DNA from: Planctomycetota bacterium
Lineage (GTDB): Bacteria > Planctomycetota > UBA1135 > GCA-002686595
Direction of reading: 5' to 3'
Assembly (NCBI GenBank): GCA_009691855.1
Contig: SIAI01000024.1
Location: 1 to 60,473, forward strand
DNA: 60,473 nt
Notes under the pieces: generated by a model
The model's database searches: none
What the model saw: the letters and a program-made list of their open reading frames with translations, nothing else
Told to the model about the DNA's origin: nothing
Translations under genes and position numbers: made by a program
Shown here: piece after piece, positions 17,047 to 26,010 of the stretch
Layout: every line of letters starts with the position of its first letter
How positions within the stretch are numbered: position 1 is the first letter of the stretch

Positions 17047-18054
17047 ATGAGCCTCGCCCTCAGCGTCCTCGCCCTCCTCGCGCCCCAGGCTCCGCAGGAA
17101 GCCGCCGCGCCCACGCCGGTCGCAAGCTTGCGCGCCGAAGCCGAGCGCGTGCTCGCGCTGGTCGAGTGCGCGGGCACGAAGGCGTTCCTGGCGGCGACGA
17201 GCGCGCTGCCCGAGGTGGGCACGCGCGTCGTGGCCTACGACGCGAAGACGCGCGAGGCGCGCACGGCCGACGAGCTCGCCGCGCTGCCCGAGGCCGAGCG
17301 CGCGCGCTTCGAGCCCGCGAGCTTCGGCCCCGACTTCTACTACACGACGCGCAGCGGCTCGCCGCTGGCCTATGCGCGCGCGCTGGATGTGATCGGCAAG
17401 CTGAGCGCGAAGCCCACGGAGGACGCGCTGTCCGGCAAGCGCATCCTCGACTTCGGATTCGGCGGCATCGGGCACCTGCGCCTGCTCGCCAGCCTGGGCT
17501 GCGACGCGGTCGGCGTGGACGTCGATCCGCTGCTGCACGCCTACTACCGCGCCGAGGACCAGGGCGCGATCGCGGGCGTGAACGGCGCGCGCGCGGGCAA
17601 GTTGACGCTCGTCCACGGCCGCTTCCCGGCCGAGGAGCGCGTGCGCAACGAGATCGGCACGGGCTTCGACCTCGTGCTCTCCAAGAACACGCTCAAGAAG
17701 GGCTACGTGCGTCCGGCACAGAAGGTCGACCCACGCATGCTCGTGGACCTCGGCGTCGCGCCCGAGCGCTTCCTGCCCGAGGTCGCGCGCGTGCTGAAGC
17801 CCGGCGGCATCTTCGCGCTCTACAACATCTGCCCGGCGCCGCGCGCCGACCGCTACATCCCCTGGGCCTACGGCGAGTCGCCCTTCACTAAGGAGGAGTT
17901 CGCTGCGGCGGGCTTCGAGCTCTTGGCCTTCGACGTGGACGACACGGCCGCGCTGCACGAGCTCGCCTACGCGCTGAAGTGGGACGAGCAGGGCATGACG
18001 ATCGAGGGCGACACCTTCGCCTGGTACACGCTGGCGCGGAAGGTCGGCGCGTGA
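17047..18054 (+). CDS. Exported SAM-dependent methyltransferase
   Basis: A 335-residue protein. The first about 20 residues (SLALSVLALLAPQAPQEAAA) look like a signal peptide. A Rossmann methyltransferase core follows: motif I ILDFGFGGIGHLRLL begins at residue 133, an acidic motif II VGVDVDP follows, then GFDLVLSKN, and VARVLKPGGIFALYN as the typical post-core segment. Similar secreted methyltransferases occur in planctomycetes, but SAM is a cytosolic cofactor, so export is odd. It may be tethered by an uncleaved N-terminus. The substrate is unknown. It stands alone between the PPC gene and the ECF sigma gene. Confidence 0.75.
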   Translation: MSLALSVLALLAPQAPQEAAAPTPVASLRAEAERVLALVECAGTKAFLAATSALPEVGTRVVAYDAKTREARTADELAALPEAERARFEPASFGPDFYYTTRSGSPLAYARALDVIGKLSAKPTEDALSGKRILDFGFGGIGHLRLLASLGCDAVGVDVDPLLHAYYRAEDQGAIAGVNGARAGKLTLVHGRFPAEERVRNEIGTGFDLVLSKNTLKKGYVRPAQKVDPRMLVDLGVAPERFLPEVARVLKPGGIFALYNICPAPRADRYIPWAYGESPFTKEEFAAAGFELLAFDVDDTAALHELAYALKWDEQGMTIEGDTFAWYTLARKVGA

Positions 18055-18169
18055 GCGCACGGCGCAGCGTTCGGGCTCTGTTTCGGCGCAGATTCCTCCA
18101 GGCGCGCGCACTCCTCGCGTTGTCCTCTTCTCACCGACGCCCAGGAGCCGGCTGCCCCCGCGTCCACCC

Positions 18170-18715
18170 GTGAGAGCCTTCGAGCGTGCGGAGTTCCGAA
18201 TCCTGTTCGACGAACAGCGCGAGCCGCTCTTTCGTTTCCTGCTGCGCCTGACGCGCAACCCCACCGACGCCGAGGACCTGTTGCAGGAGACCTTCTTGAC
18301 GGTGTGGCGGAAGCGCGAGCTGTTCGAGGGCCGCGGCAGCGCGGCCGGGTTCCTGCGGCGCACGGCCTACCGCCTGTTCCTGAACCAGAGCGAGCTCAGC
18401 GCGCGCCGCACCTCGCTGGCGCCGCAGGCTGGCGAGCTGCCGCGCACGGACGAGGAGCCGCAGGGCGAATCGCTCGCGGCCGAGCGCGCCGAAACGATCA
18501 GCTTCCTGGTGCAGCGCGTGCGCGCCGCGCTGGACGAGCTGCCCGAGCCCACGCGCACGGCCTTCGTGCTGTTCCGCTACGCAGGCCTCTCCTGCGCCGA
18601 GGTCGCCGCGACCCAGGGCGCGCCGCAGAAGACCGTCGAGACGCGCATCGCGCGCGCGACGCAGCTCCTGGCCGAGAAGCTGCGCCCCTACCGCCATCAC
18701 GCCGCCAATTTTTGA
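18170..18715 (+). CDS. ECF-type RNA polymerase sigma factor
   Basis: A 181-residue sigma-70 family protein with only regions 2 and 4. Region 2 (residues about 10-75) includes LFRFLLRLTRNPTDAEDLLQETFLTVW, the usual ECF core-binding and -10 recognition segment. Region 4 (about 115-170) has LPEPTRTAFVLFRYAGLSCAEVAATQGAPQKTVETRIARA, the helix-turn-helix for -35 recognition. It starts with GTG. The anti-sigma gene begins five bases after the stop, so the two are co-expressed. Such factors are normally held at the membrane by the partner until a signal releases them. Confidence 0.9.
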   Translation: MRAFERAEFRILFDEQREPLFRFLLRLTRNPTDAEDLLQETFLTVWRKRELFEGRGSAAGFLRRTAYRLFLNQSELSARRTSLAPQAGELPRTDEEPQGESLAAERAETISFLVQRVRAALDELPEPTRTAFVLFRYAGLSCAEVAATQGAPQKTVETRIARATQLLAEKLRPYRHHAANF

Positions 18716-18720
18716 GAGTC

Positions 18721-19869
18721 ATGAACGAGCTCACGCTCCTCGACCGTCTGCGCCTGCACGAGCAGGGCCGCTTGTCGCGCGCCGACGCCGCAGCGCTCGA
18801 GCACGAGCTCGACGCCGACTCCGCGCTGCGCGCGCTGGCCCAGGACTTCACCCTGACCTGGGCGGCCACCGCGTCCGAACCGTGGGTGCTGGGCGCGAGC
18901 CGCACTTGTTTCGACGAGCTCGACGCGCGCTGGCGTCGTCCGCGCGCGCTGCGCCGCACGGCCTCCGCGGCGGCGCTCCTGCTGCTGGCCGCGGGGACCT
19001 TTGTCGCCGGTCGTTGGAGCGTGCTGCGCGGCGCCGGCCCGCTGGTGCTCGCGGCGATCGAGCTGGACGCGCCGCCGACGAGCAACTCCCGGCCTCCCGA
19101 CCTGCCGCCCGCCTGGGCCGACTTCGACCCCCGCGGAGCGAACGGAGTGCGCTTCCTCTCGGACCTGGACGAGGCCGCGGAGCTCGCGCGCGCCGCACGC
19201 CGGCCGTTGCTGGTCTACGGCTCCTATCCCGGGTGTCCCTTGTGCGCGGCGCTGGACGCCAAGGTGTTCTCGTCGGAGTCGGTGATCGAGCTCGCCGAAC
19301 GCACGGTGCCGGTGCGCGTGAACCTGGCCGAGCTGAGCGAGTCCGAGCAGCGCTCCTTCACCGCGCGTGGCTACCCGTTCCTGGAGATGTGGCGCGACGA
19401 CGGTCGCACCACGCACTCGCTGGCGCGCAACCCGGACCCGGCGATCTTCGTCGAGAGCCTGCACGACGGGCTGGAGAAGAGCGACGCCGCGGGTGAACAG
19501 CCGCCCTGGGAAGAGCTGCGCGGCGCGATGCGGCGCTTCCTCGACGCGCGCGGTGACGAGCTCGGCGGCGAGCTGGCCGTTGCCGAACGCGAGTTCCGCG
19601 CGCTGGCCGCCGACGCGCGCACGCCCCCCGAGCTCGCCACGCGCGCCGAGGAGGGCCTGCGGCGCCTGGCGGCAAACGCGCGCGCGTTGTTGCTGGAAGC
19701 GCGCGCTACCGCGGCTGGCGACGTGGACGGCGCGCGGAGGCTGCTCGAGCTTGGCCTCGAACGCTATCGCGACACCAGCTACGCGATCGACCTCGAGGCG
19801 GCGCTCCGGCGTCTCGAGCACGACGGACGCTTCCCCGAGCTCGTCGAGGCCGATCGCTCGGCGTGCTGA
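18721..19869 (+). CDS. Membrane anti-sigma factor fused to an extracytoplasmic thioredoxin-like domain
   Basis: A 382-residue protein. Residues 1-75 are a charged helical cytoplasmic segment as in anti-sigma factors (DRLRLHEQGRLSRADAAALEHEL). One membrane helix lies at about 79-98. From about 130 a thioredoxin-fold domain follows: RPLLVYGSYPGCPLCAALDAK with C172 and C175 (CPLC) and a cis-Pro-like GYPFLEMW near 217-224. The last about 120 residues are helical repeats. The CxxC would face the periplasm, which suggests redox- or disulfide-dependent control of the sigma factor encoded just upstream. The domain order is seen directly; the regulatory role is inferred. Confidence 0.75.
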   Translation: MNELTLLDRLRLHEQGRLSRADAAALEHELDADSALRALAQDFTLTWAATASEPWVLGASRTCFDELDARWRRPRALRRTASAAALLLLAAGTFVAGRWSVLRGAGPLVLAAIELDAPPTSNSRPPDLPPAWADFDPRGANGVRFLSDLDEAAELARAARRPLLVYGSYPGCPLCAALDAKVFSSESVIELAERTVPVRVNLAELSESEQRSFTARGYPFLEMWRDDGRTTHSLARNPDPAIFVESLHDGLEKSDAAGEQPPWEELRGAMRRFLDARGDELGGELAVAEREFRALAADARTPPELATRAEEGLRRLAANARALLLEARATAAGDVDGARRLLELGLERYRDTSYAIDLEAALRRLEHDGRFPELVEADRSAC

Positions 19870-19960
19870 CGTGAACGGACGGCTGACCGAGCTCGAACGC
19901 GCTCCGCGCCAGGCTCCGCGCTCCACGCCTTGTCCATGTCCTCCGTCATGGACTTTCACC

Positions 19961-19967
19961 AAGGAGG
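19961..19967 (+). promoter_or_regulatory. Strong ribosome-binding site of the small secreted peptide gene
   Basis: AAGGAGG, six bases before the ATG at 19974. It is one of the few near-perfect Shine-Dalgarno sequences in the window and supports the short gene that follows. Confidence 0.8.
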
Positions 19968-19973
19968 TTTCCC

Positions 19974-20192
19974 ATGAAGAAGCTGTTTGTAGTCGCCGCA
20001 CTCGCGGCCCTGGCCATGCCGGCGCTCGCCGGTGATCGCTGCCTCACGTCGGGCTATCGGTGCGAGAACTCGTGCCCGCTCGCCAAGGCAGCCAATGTCC
20101 GCCGTTCCTTCGGCACCGAAGCGCCCGTGGCCTCCAAGGTCGCGCGCGCTGACGTCGCCGCAGTAGTGGTCGGCAACCTGGCCCGGATCTGA
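19974..20192 (+). CDS. Small secreted Cys-containing peptide
   Basis: A 72-residue protein with a textbook signal peptide (MKKLFVVAALAALAMPALA, cleaved before GDRC). The mature part is about 53 residues with three Cys in DRCLTSGYRCENSCPL and a Val/Ala-rich tail. It has a strong ribosome-binding site and its own terminator, so it is very likely expressed. No family is recognised. It follows the sigma/anti-sigma-thioredoxin pair by 104 bases and may be part of the regulon. Three Cys leave one free for mixed disulfides. Confidence 0.7.
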   Translation: MKKLFVVAALAALAMPALAGDRCLTSGYRCENSCPLAKAANVRRSFGTEAPVASKVARADVAAVVVGNLARI

Positions 20193-20195
20193 GCC

Positions 20196-20239
20196 CCCGA
20201 GAGAATGCCGCGCCGCTCCGGCGCGGCGTCTCTCTCGGG
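20196..20239 (+). terminator. Two-part hairpin terminator
   Basis: The outer arms CCCGAGAGA and TCTCTCGGG (about 9 bp) enclose a perfect inner 9-bp stem, GCCGCGCCG/CGGCGCGGC with a CTC loop. It starts three bases after the small peptide's stop. Confidence 0.7.
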
Positions 20240-20387
20240 AGCGAAGCCCTCTCGGACGCGAGTCCCTCGCGTCCCTCTGAGCTTCACGCGCAGATGCCAA
20301 CCCTCCGGGCCCGCGCGGGGCCTCCCGGACTCCGTTCGGGCCCGGAACTCCCGCTCGACGCCCCTCGCAACGCAATCGGAGATCGCC

Positions 20388-21236
20388 ATGCTGAACGTCC
20401 GCCTCGTCCCCACCCTCGCGCTGCTCGTGTTCGCGCCGCGCGGGACCCCGCTCGAACAAGCAACGCAGGCCTTCCAGGCCGGCGAATACGCCAAGGTGCT
20501 CGAGCTGGCCAAGGCCAACGCGAGCGACGCCACCGACGGCCCGCGCCTCACGTACCTCGCGGGCGAAGCCGAGCTCGTGCTCGGCGCGCCGTCCGCAGCC
20601 GAGGCGGCCTTCCGCGCCGTGCTGGTGAAGCGCCCCAAGGCCGTGCCCGCGCAGGTCGGCCTGGCGCGCGCGCTGATCGGCCTCGCGCGCTTCGACGAGG
20701 GTGAGAAGGCCGCGGCGGTGGCGCTCGCGCTCGACGCCAAGGACGCCGGCGCGCGCATCGCGCACGGGCTCGCGCTCTCCAACCTCGGCCGCGCGGACGA
20801 GGCCAAGCAGGAGCTTGCGCAGGCCCTCAAGGCCGACCCCAAGGATCCGTCGTGCGTGCGCGGCTTCGTCGAGGTGTTGCTGCGCGCCGACGACGCGCCG
20901 GCGGCGGCCGAGATCGCCGAGGGCTTCGTGAAGGCGCGCCCGCAGCACCCGCTCGGGCCGTTCCTGCTGGCCTGGACGCTGGAGCGCGACGGCGAGGACG
21001 CGGCCGCGATCGAGCAGTACCAGCACGCGCTCGAGCTCGACCCGAACTTCCTCGACGCGCACAAGAACCTGGCGATCCTCGCGCACACGCTCTCGAACTC
21101 CTACCAGGACAAGGAGCGCGTCAAGCTCGCCTTCGCACACTACGAGCGCTACTTCGCGCTCGGCGGCAAGGATCCGGAGCTGCGGCAGACGTACGACAAC
21201 CTGCTGAGCTTCAAGGACCAGATCCTGGGGATGTGA
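20388..21236 (+). CDS. Exported TPR protein
   Basis: A 282-residue protein with a short hydrophobic N-terminus (MLNVRLVPTLALLVFAP), then TPR-like helical repeats throughout: FQAGEYAKVLELAKAN, AEAAFRAVLVKRPKAVPAQVGLARAL, AIEQYQHALELDPNFLDAHKNLAILAHTL. The last repeat is the best match to the TPR consensus. TPR proteins are scaffolds for protein contacts. A GGAG precedes the ATG at 20388. Upstream in-frame sequence to 20205 overlaps the preceding terminator and is rejected as coding. A strong terminator follows. Confidence 0.8.
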   Translation: MLNVRLVPTLALLVFAPRGTPLEQATQAFQAGEYAKVLELAKANASDATDGPRLTYLAGEAELVLGAPSAAEAAFRAVLVKRPKAVPAQVGLARALIGLARFDEGEKAAAVALALDAKDAGARIAHGLALSNLGRADEAKQELAQALKADPKDPSCVRGFVEVLLRADDAPAAAEIAEGFVKARPQHPLGPFLLAWTLERDGEDAAAIEQYQHALELDPNFLDAHKNLAILAHTLSNSYQDKERVKLAFAHYERYFALGGKDPELRQTYDNLLSFKDQILGM

Positions 21237-21303
21237 GTACTCGGCCCGGCCCTCCGGGCGGGATCCGGTCCCGGCGCGCGGCGTTCCCTGCGCGCGCCGC
21301 GGT

Positions 21304-21352
21304 CTCGGGCGGGATTCACGCGGGGCAGCGTGGGTCTCGCCCGAGCCTTTTT
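21304..21352 (+). terminator. Classic intrinsic terminator
   Basis: CTCGGGCG (21304-21311) pairs with CGCCCGAG (21338-21345), extended inward by further G-C and G-U pairs. A run of five T (21348-21352) follows. It is one of the few U-tract terminators in the window. Confidence 0.8.
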
Positions 21353-21420
21353 CGCGCGCGAGTTGTGGGCAGACTGCGCGCTGGGTGCGCGCGTCCGACT
21401 CGTATGACTAGGATCGCGGC

Positions 21421-21960
21421 ATGGACACGCTGGAGCGCAACCTCGACTTCCTCGCGCGCACGCCGGATACGCTGCGGGCGCTGCTCGCTGGCCTCGCACC
21501 CGAATGGGTCCATAGCGACGAGGGCGCGGACACCTACAGCGCCTACGACGTCGTCGGACACCTGATCCACGGCGAGGAGACGGACTGGGTCCCGCGCACC
21601 GAGCACATCCTGGCGCACGGCGCGACGCGGCCCTTCGCGCCCTTCGATCGCGAGGGCATGCGCGCGCAGGAGCCGAAGACGCTCGCGGAGCTGCTGGAGC
21701 TCTTCGCCGCGCGCCGCGCCGCCTCGCTGGCGCGCCTCCGCGCGCTGGCGCTCGCGCCCGCCGATCTCGGGCGCCCGGGCCTGCACCCCGCGCTCGGGCC
21801 GGTCACCCTCGGGCAGTTGCTCGCGACCTGGGTCGTGCACGACCTCGCGCACCTGGCGCAGATCGCACGCGTGCTGGCCAAGGCGCGCGCGAGCGAGATC
21901 GGGCCGTGGCGCGCCTACTTCCGCGTGCTCGAGGAGCGCGACCGAGGGCCCTCGGGATAG
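21421..21960 (+). CDS. DinB-like metal-binding protein
   Basis: A 179-residue four-helix-bundle protein of the DinB/DfsA superfamily (DinB_2). The metal-ligand pattern is present: VVGHLIHGE with H47 and WVVHDLAHLAQIAR with H140 and H144. Helix 1 begins LERNLDFLARTPDTLRALLAGL. Family members include thiol transferases and damage-induced proteins of unknown activity. It stands alone behind a terminator. Confidence 0.85.
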   Translation: MDTLERNLDFLARTPDTLRALLAGLAPEWVHSDEGADTYSAYDVVGHLIHGEETDWVPRTEHILAHGATRPFAPFDREGMRAQEPKTLAELLELFAARRAASLARLRALALAPADLGRPGLHPALGPVTLGQLLATWVVHDLAHLAQIARVLAKARASEIGPWRAYFRVLEERDRGPSG

Positions 21961-22258
21961 GCACCTGCAGCGCGGCCCTCCCCAGCTCGCGCCACGTGCC
22001 GACCGAGCGTCAGGGGATCCGGGGCTCGGCCTGGCGACGCCAAAATGTATGCACATTGCGCCGGCTTCCGACGACGAACTCCGACGAAAGGGACGGGTCC
22101 GGTCGCACGCTCTCGAGCGGAGTTGGGAGAGTAGGGACCATCTGGCGCATTGACAGCTGAGCGCCCGCCATGGGACCTTGCTTTCGTCGGTGAGGCCTCG
22201 CGTCCAGCTGTGTCGTCGCCTGGCCTCGAATGAAATCCCTGAGGACCCTGGAGGACAA
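21961..22258. other. Intergenic leader of the large Cys-rich gene
   Basis: 298 bases, less GC-rich than the surroundings, with no supported gene. It ends in GGAGGACAA just before the ATG at 22259, and the promoter of that gene should lie here; no clear -35/-10 pair was recognised. Confidence 0.4.
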
Positions 22259-25200
22259 ATGAGCCATCGAGTTCGACGACTGTGTTGTGCATTCACCTTC
22301 CTTCTGGTCGCCGCCTTTCTCGGAGAGGGCGTCAACCATGCGCAGTTGCCTTCCCGCGGCGATGCCGCGGTGATGCTGCTGGACCCGAACGGAAACCCGC
22401 TCCCCCTTGGCGTGATCACGATTCGCGGCGCCGACGGACAGGTGCTCGTGCCCACGGCCGAGAAGGACGGCATGCTCGAGTTCCGGGGCGCCGGCCGCAA
22501 GCTGGTGTTCGAGTTCAATCCGCGTGGACTCAAGTCGCACACGCTCGAGGTCGTCCTCATGGATGCTCCGCGGGTTTTCGTCAGCCTGCGCGCCGATCCG
22601 GTGACCGGGCGCGTCAAGGAGCTCATCCAGAAGCCCATTTCCCTGGAGCTGGCCCCGAGCGGCAAGGTCCGCGGGTATCCGGGTGGCCGGCAGCCGATCC
22701 TGGTCCCGCCGGGCAATGACTCGTGCAGCACGCCGTTCGCGATCATCGACGGCGCCACGGCCTTCACCACCGTGGACGCCACGACCGACGGTCTGCCCCC
22801 GGGCTGCACCGGCACGGCCAACATCCACAAGGACGTCTGGTACGACTACATCGCGACTGGCACCGGCACGCTGACGGTCGCGACGTGCAACGCGGCGAGC
22901 TTCGACACGAAGATCGCGATCTACACCGGCCTGAGCTGCCCCACCGCCGCCCCCATCGGCTGCAACGACGACGGGGCCGGCTGCGCCGGCTTCACGTCGA
23001 CGGCCACGGCCCCGGTCCTCGTGGGCAACCACTACCTGATCCGCGTCGGCGGCTTCAGCTCGACGACCCCGGCGGGCACCGGCACGCTCACGATCACGCC
23101 TCCCGCTCCTCCGCCGGTCTTCGACGAGTGCGTCACCGCGCCGACCGTGGGCTGCGGCAGCGCCACGGCCTTCAACAACTCCGGAGGCAGCACCAATCCC
23201 ACCGACCCGGCCTTCTCTTGCCGCATCGGCGGCGCGGGCCAGGGTTTTGGCACCTCCTGGTTCCGCTTCGTGGCCACGGGCACGAACGCCACGGTCAGCA
23301 CTGAAGGGAGCTCGACCGGCGACACCCTCCTGGCCGTCTACTCCGGCACCTGCGGGGCGCTGATCGAGATCGGCTGCGACGACGACGGCGGGACCGGCCT
23401 GCTCTCCACGGTGACCGTCCCGACCACGATCGGCCAGACCTATTACGTCCAGGCCGCGGGCTTCGGCGCCGGCAACGTCGGCAACAACGTCCTGAACGTG
23501 ACCTGCTTCGGAGTTCCGCAGGGTGACCAGTGCAGCGATCCGCTCGTCGGCGCATGTGGCGGCTCGGTCGATGTCGACCTCAGGCTCATGTCCACCGCCC
23601 CCAGCGATCCGGCCTACAGCTGCAGCTTCGGCGGCCCCGTCCAGGGCGTCGGTACGGCGTGGATCCGTTTCGTGGCGACCCACACCTCCGCGAAGATAGA
23701 CACGAATGCCAGCGTGGGCGCGAGCGACACGTTGCTCGCCCTCTACGACGGCAGTTGCCCCGTGCTGCTGGGCGGCGGCGGGCTGGTCGAGCTGTGCTGC
23801 AGCGACGACGATGGCCTCGGCCTGCTCTCGGAGTTCTGCTGCAATGGGCTGACCCCGGGGCACACCTACTACATCCAGGTGTCCTCGTTCGACGCCTTCT
23901 CGCTGGGTCTGGCCACGGTCACGATCCAGTGCCCGTGCCCCGCTCCGCCGGCCAACGACGAGTGCACGGCGGCGATCGCCCTGGGGCTGCCGCCCGCGTC
24001 GGTGACCTTCGACACGACGCTCGCGACCGACGACATCGCCGCGCCCTGCGGCGTGTTCAGCGGCCCCTTCAGCAACGTCTGGTACACGGTGACCGGGACG
24101 GGCAACACCATCACGGCCACGACCTGCTCGGCCGGCACCTCGCACCCGGACACGAAGATCAGCGTGTTCTGCGGCGATTGCCTGGCGCCGGTGTGCGTCA
24201 CCGGCAACGACGACGATTTCGCCTGCGGATTCAATCCCTTCTTCTCCACGGTGAGCTGGTGCTCCCAGGCGGGCGTCAACTACCTGGTGACGGTCGGCGG
24301 CTTCGGCTCCGGTCAGGTGGGCGTGGTCCAGCTGGATGTCACCGACGGCGGCGTGCCTTGCACGGCCACCGTGCAGTGTCTGCCGGTTGGCGCCTGTTGC
24401 TTGGCCGACGGGAGCTGCGTGGTGGTCACGGGCTCGGAATGCTCTGCCCAAGGCGGCACCTACCAGGGTGATGGCACGACCTGCGATGCCAACGCCGTCG
24501 CCGACGGCAGCTTCGAGGCCGGCATCTTCGGTGGCACGTGGAACGAGTCGTCCACCAACTTCGGCACGCCCTTGTGTGACGGCAGCTGCGGCACGGGCGG
24601 CGGAACGGGTCCGCGGACCGGCCTGATCTGGGCCTGGTTCGGCGGCATCCCGGCCTTCGAGGAAGGCTCGGTCGACCAGCTCGTGACGATCCCCGCCTCG
24701 GCCTCGACGCTCGACTTCTACCTGGAGATTCCGGCCGTCAGCGGCAACGGAACCGACTTCATGGAAGTCACGATCGACGGCACGCAGGTCTACGTGGCGC
24801 TGGAGAGCGACGGTCCGTACGTCGGCTACCTGCCCGTCTCCGTCCCGCTGGGAGCCTTCGCCGATGGCGGCTCGCACAGCCTCGAGTTCCACTCGATCAT
24901 CTCGGGCACGCCGTTGCTCACGAACTTCTTCGTGGACGACGTGGCCATCAACTCCGTGCTGGCTCACTGCCCGCAGCCGACTGGGGCCTGCTGCCTCACG
25001 GACGGCTCTTGCGTGGAGGTCACCGAGGAAGATTGCAGCGCTCAGGGCGGCAACTTCAACGGCGACTTCAGCACCTGCACGGGGGTGAGCTGCCCGCAGC
25101 CGACCGGGGCCTGCTGCCTCACGGATGGCTCGTGCGTGCAGGTCACCGAGGAAAGCTGCGACGCTCAGGGCGGCAGCTTCAACGGCGACTCCAGCACCTG

Positions 25201-25849
25201 CGGCACGACGCACTGCGTGCGCTGCGTGACGCTCGACTTCGGTACCGAGGACGATTTCCTGACGCCGATCGGCGATGGGCAGACGCTCACCACGCCGCCC
25301 GAGTTCGGCGTGATGGTGTCGGTCGCGGGTACGGGTTCGAACCTCGGCCTGACCGCCTTCGACTCCACCCCGGGTGGGCCGAACAGCGGGACGAGCGACC
25401 CGGACATGCTGATCGGCAAGGGCAACATCCTGATGCTCCAGGACAACGCCCAGCCGACGCAGACCGTGTCCGGCTTCTTCGACACGCCGATCGACGATCC
25501 GAACGGCGGCGACATGGTCTTCGACTTCACGCTTCCCTCCTCGCCGCGCGGCGTGGCCCTGATCGACATCGATCCGGAACCGAACCAGGGCTGCTCGGTG
25601 ATCCTCACGGACGGGAACGGCAAGACCCGCACCTACGCGGTGCAGCCGGGTTGGACGGGTTCGTTCCACTCCGCGCCGGGCTGGAAGAGGCTCGACCTCA
25701 CGACGCTCTCGAACCAGGCGGGCAACGCGCCTGGCTTCCGTCAGGCGACGGTGAGCCAGATGGCGGGCTACGACCCGGACAACGTCGTGCGCATGGTCGT
25801 GCACCTGACCGGCTTCGGGGCCATCGACGACCTGGAGTTCTGCCAGTAG
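22259..25849 (+). CDS. Very large secreted Cys-rich repeat protein
   Basis: A 1196-residue protein. A signal peptide (LCCAFTFLLVAAFLGEGVNHA) is followed by a carboxypeptidase-regulatory-like beta-domain (residues about 35-130). Then come four or so domains of about 130-150 residues with a PPC-like pattern: NDSCSTPFAI, VWYDYIATGTGTLTVATC, TKIAIYTGLSC, IGCNDDGAGC, YLIRVGGF. Next are Cys-rich modules of the type GACCLxDGSCVxVTxxxCxAQGG (starting near residues 710, 909 and 950) with a jelly-roll-like domain between the first and second. A C-terminal beta-domain ends in GFGAIDDLEFCQ. This architecture is common in planctomycete exoproteins. Function is unknown; it is probably a cell-surface or released structural or binding protein. 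GGAGGACAA precedes the ATG. Confidence 0.8.
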   Translation: MSHRVRRLCCAFTFLLVAAFLGEGVNHAQLPSRGDAAVMLLDPNGNPLPLGVITIRGADGQVLVPTAEKDGMLEFRGAGRKLVFEFNPRGLKSHTLEVVLMDAPRVFVSLRADPVTGRVKELIQKPISLELAPSGKVRGYPGGRQPILVPPGNDSCSTPFAIIDGATAFTTVDATTDGLPPGCTGTANIHKDVWYDYIATGTGTLTVATCNAASFDTKIAIYTGLSCPTAAPIGCNDDGAGCAGFTSTATAPVLVGNHYLIRVGGFSSTTPAGTGTLTITPPAPPPVFDECVTAPTVGCGSATAFNNSGGSTNPTDPAFSCRIGGAGQGFGTSWFRFVATGTNATVSTEGSSTGDTLLAVYSGTCGALIEIGCDDDGGTGLLSTVTVPTTIGQTYYVQAAGFGAGNVGNNVLNVTCFGVPQGDQCSDPLVGACGGSVDVDLRLMSTAPSDPAYSCSFGGPVQGVGTAWIRFVATHTSAKIDTNASVGASDTLLALYDGSCPVLLGGGGLVELCCSDDDGLGLLSEFCCNGLTPGHTYYIQVSSFDAFSLGLATVTIQCPCPAPPANDECTAAIALGLPPASVTFDTTLATDDIAAPCGVFSGPFSNVWYTVTGTGNTITATTCSAGTSHPDTKISVFCGDCLAPVCVTGNDDDFACGFNPFFSTVSWCSQAGVNYLVTVGGFGSGQVGVVQLDVTDGGVPCTATVQCLPVGACCLADGSCVVVTGSECSAQGGTYQGDGTTCDANAVADGSFEAGIFGGTWNESSTNFGTPLCDGSCGTGGGTGPRTGLIWAWFGGIPAFEEGSVDQLVTIPASASTLDFYLEIPAVSGNGTDFMEVTIDGTQVYVALESDGPYVGYLPVSVPLGAFADGGSHSLEFHSIISGTPLLTNFFVDDVAINSVLAHCPQPTGACCLTDGSCVEVTEEDCSAQGGNFNGDFSTCTGVSCPQPTGACCLTDGSCVQVTEESCDAQGGSFNGDSSTCGTTHCVRCVTLDFGTEDDFLTPIGDGQTLTTPPEFGVMVSVAGTGSNLGLTAFDSTPGGPNSGTSDPDMLIGKGNILMLQDNAQPTQTVSGFFDTPIDDPNGGDMVFDFTLPSSPRGVALIDIDPEPNQGCSVILTDGNGKTRTYAVQPGWTGSFHSAPGWKRLDLTTLSNQAGNAPGFRQATVSQMAGYDPDNVVRMVVHLTGFGAIDDLEFCQ
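24967..25212 (+). repeat. Tandem 123-bp coding repeat (two units)
   Basis: Units begin at 24967 and 25090 with CTGCCCGCAGCCGAC and encode 41-residue Cys-rich modules (CCLTDGSCV, then VTEE). The two differ at scattered bases, so they are a fairly old duplication. A third, more diverged unit lies near 24380. Confidence 0.75.
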
Positions 25850-25899
25850 TCGCCTAGCGGCTTCATCCCCCTCGCCGCTTCGGCCGCGAGGGCATTTTC

Positions 25900-25929
25900 A
25901 GAGGGCTGGGACGTGGGTCCCGGCCCTCT
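25900..25929 (+). terminator. Intrinsic terminator of the Cys-rich gene
   Basis: AGAGGGCTGGGAC and GTCCCGGCCCTCT form a 13-bp stem with one G-U pair and a 4-base loop, followed by GCGTTTGT. Confidence 0.7.
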
Positions 25930-26010
25930 GCGTTTGTGCTCCTCGGAGACCGTTCTCGGCCAGACGGCCACGGTGCGTCACGGCCCAGGCGCGCGCACGC
26001 GCCTGGCACA

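Noticed and set aside
22010..25804. A 1264-residue open frame antisense to the large Cys-rich gene
   Set aside because: Its Arg/His/Val/Asp-rich text has no domain, while the sense strand has a signal peptide, ribosome-binding site and clear repeats. Long antisense frames are expected at this GC content.
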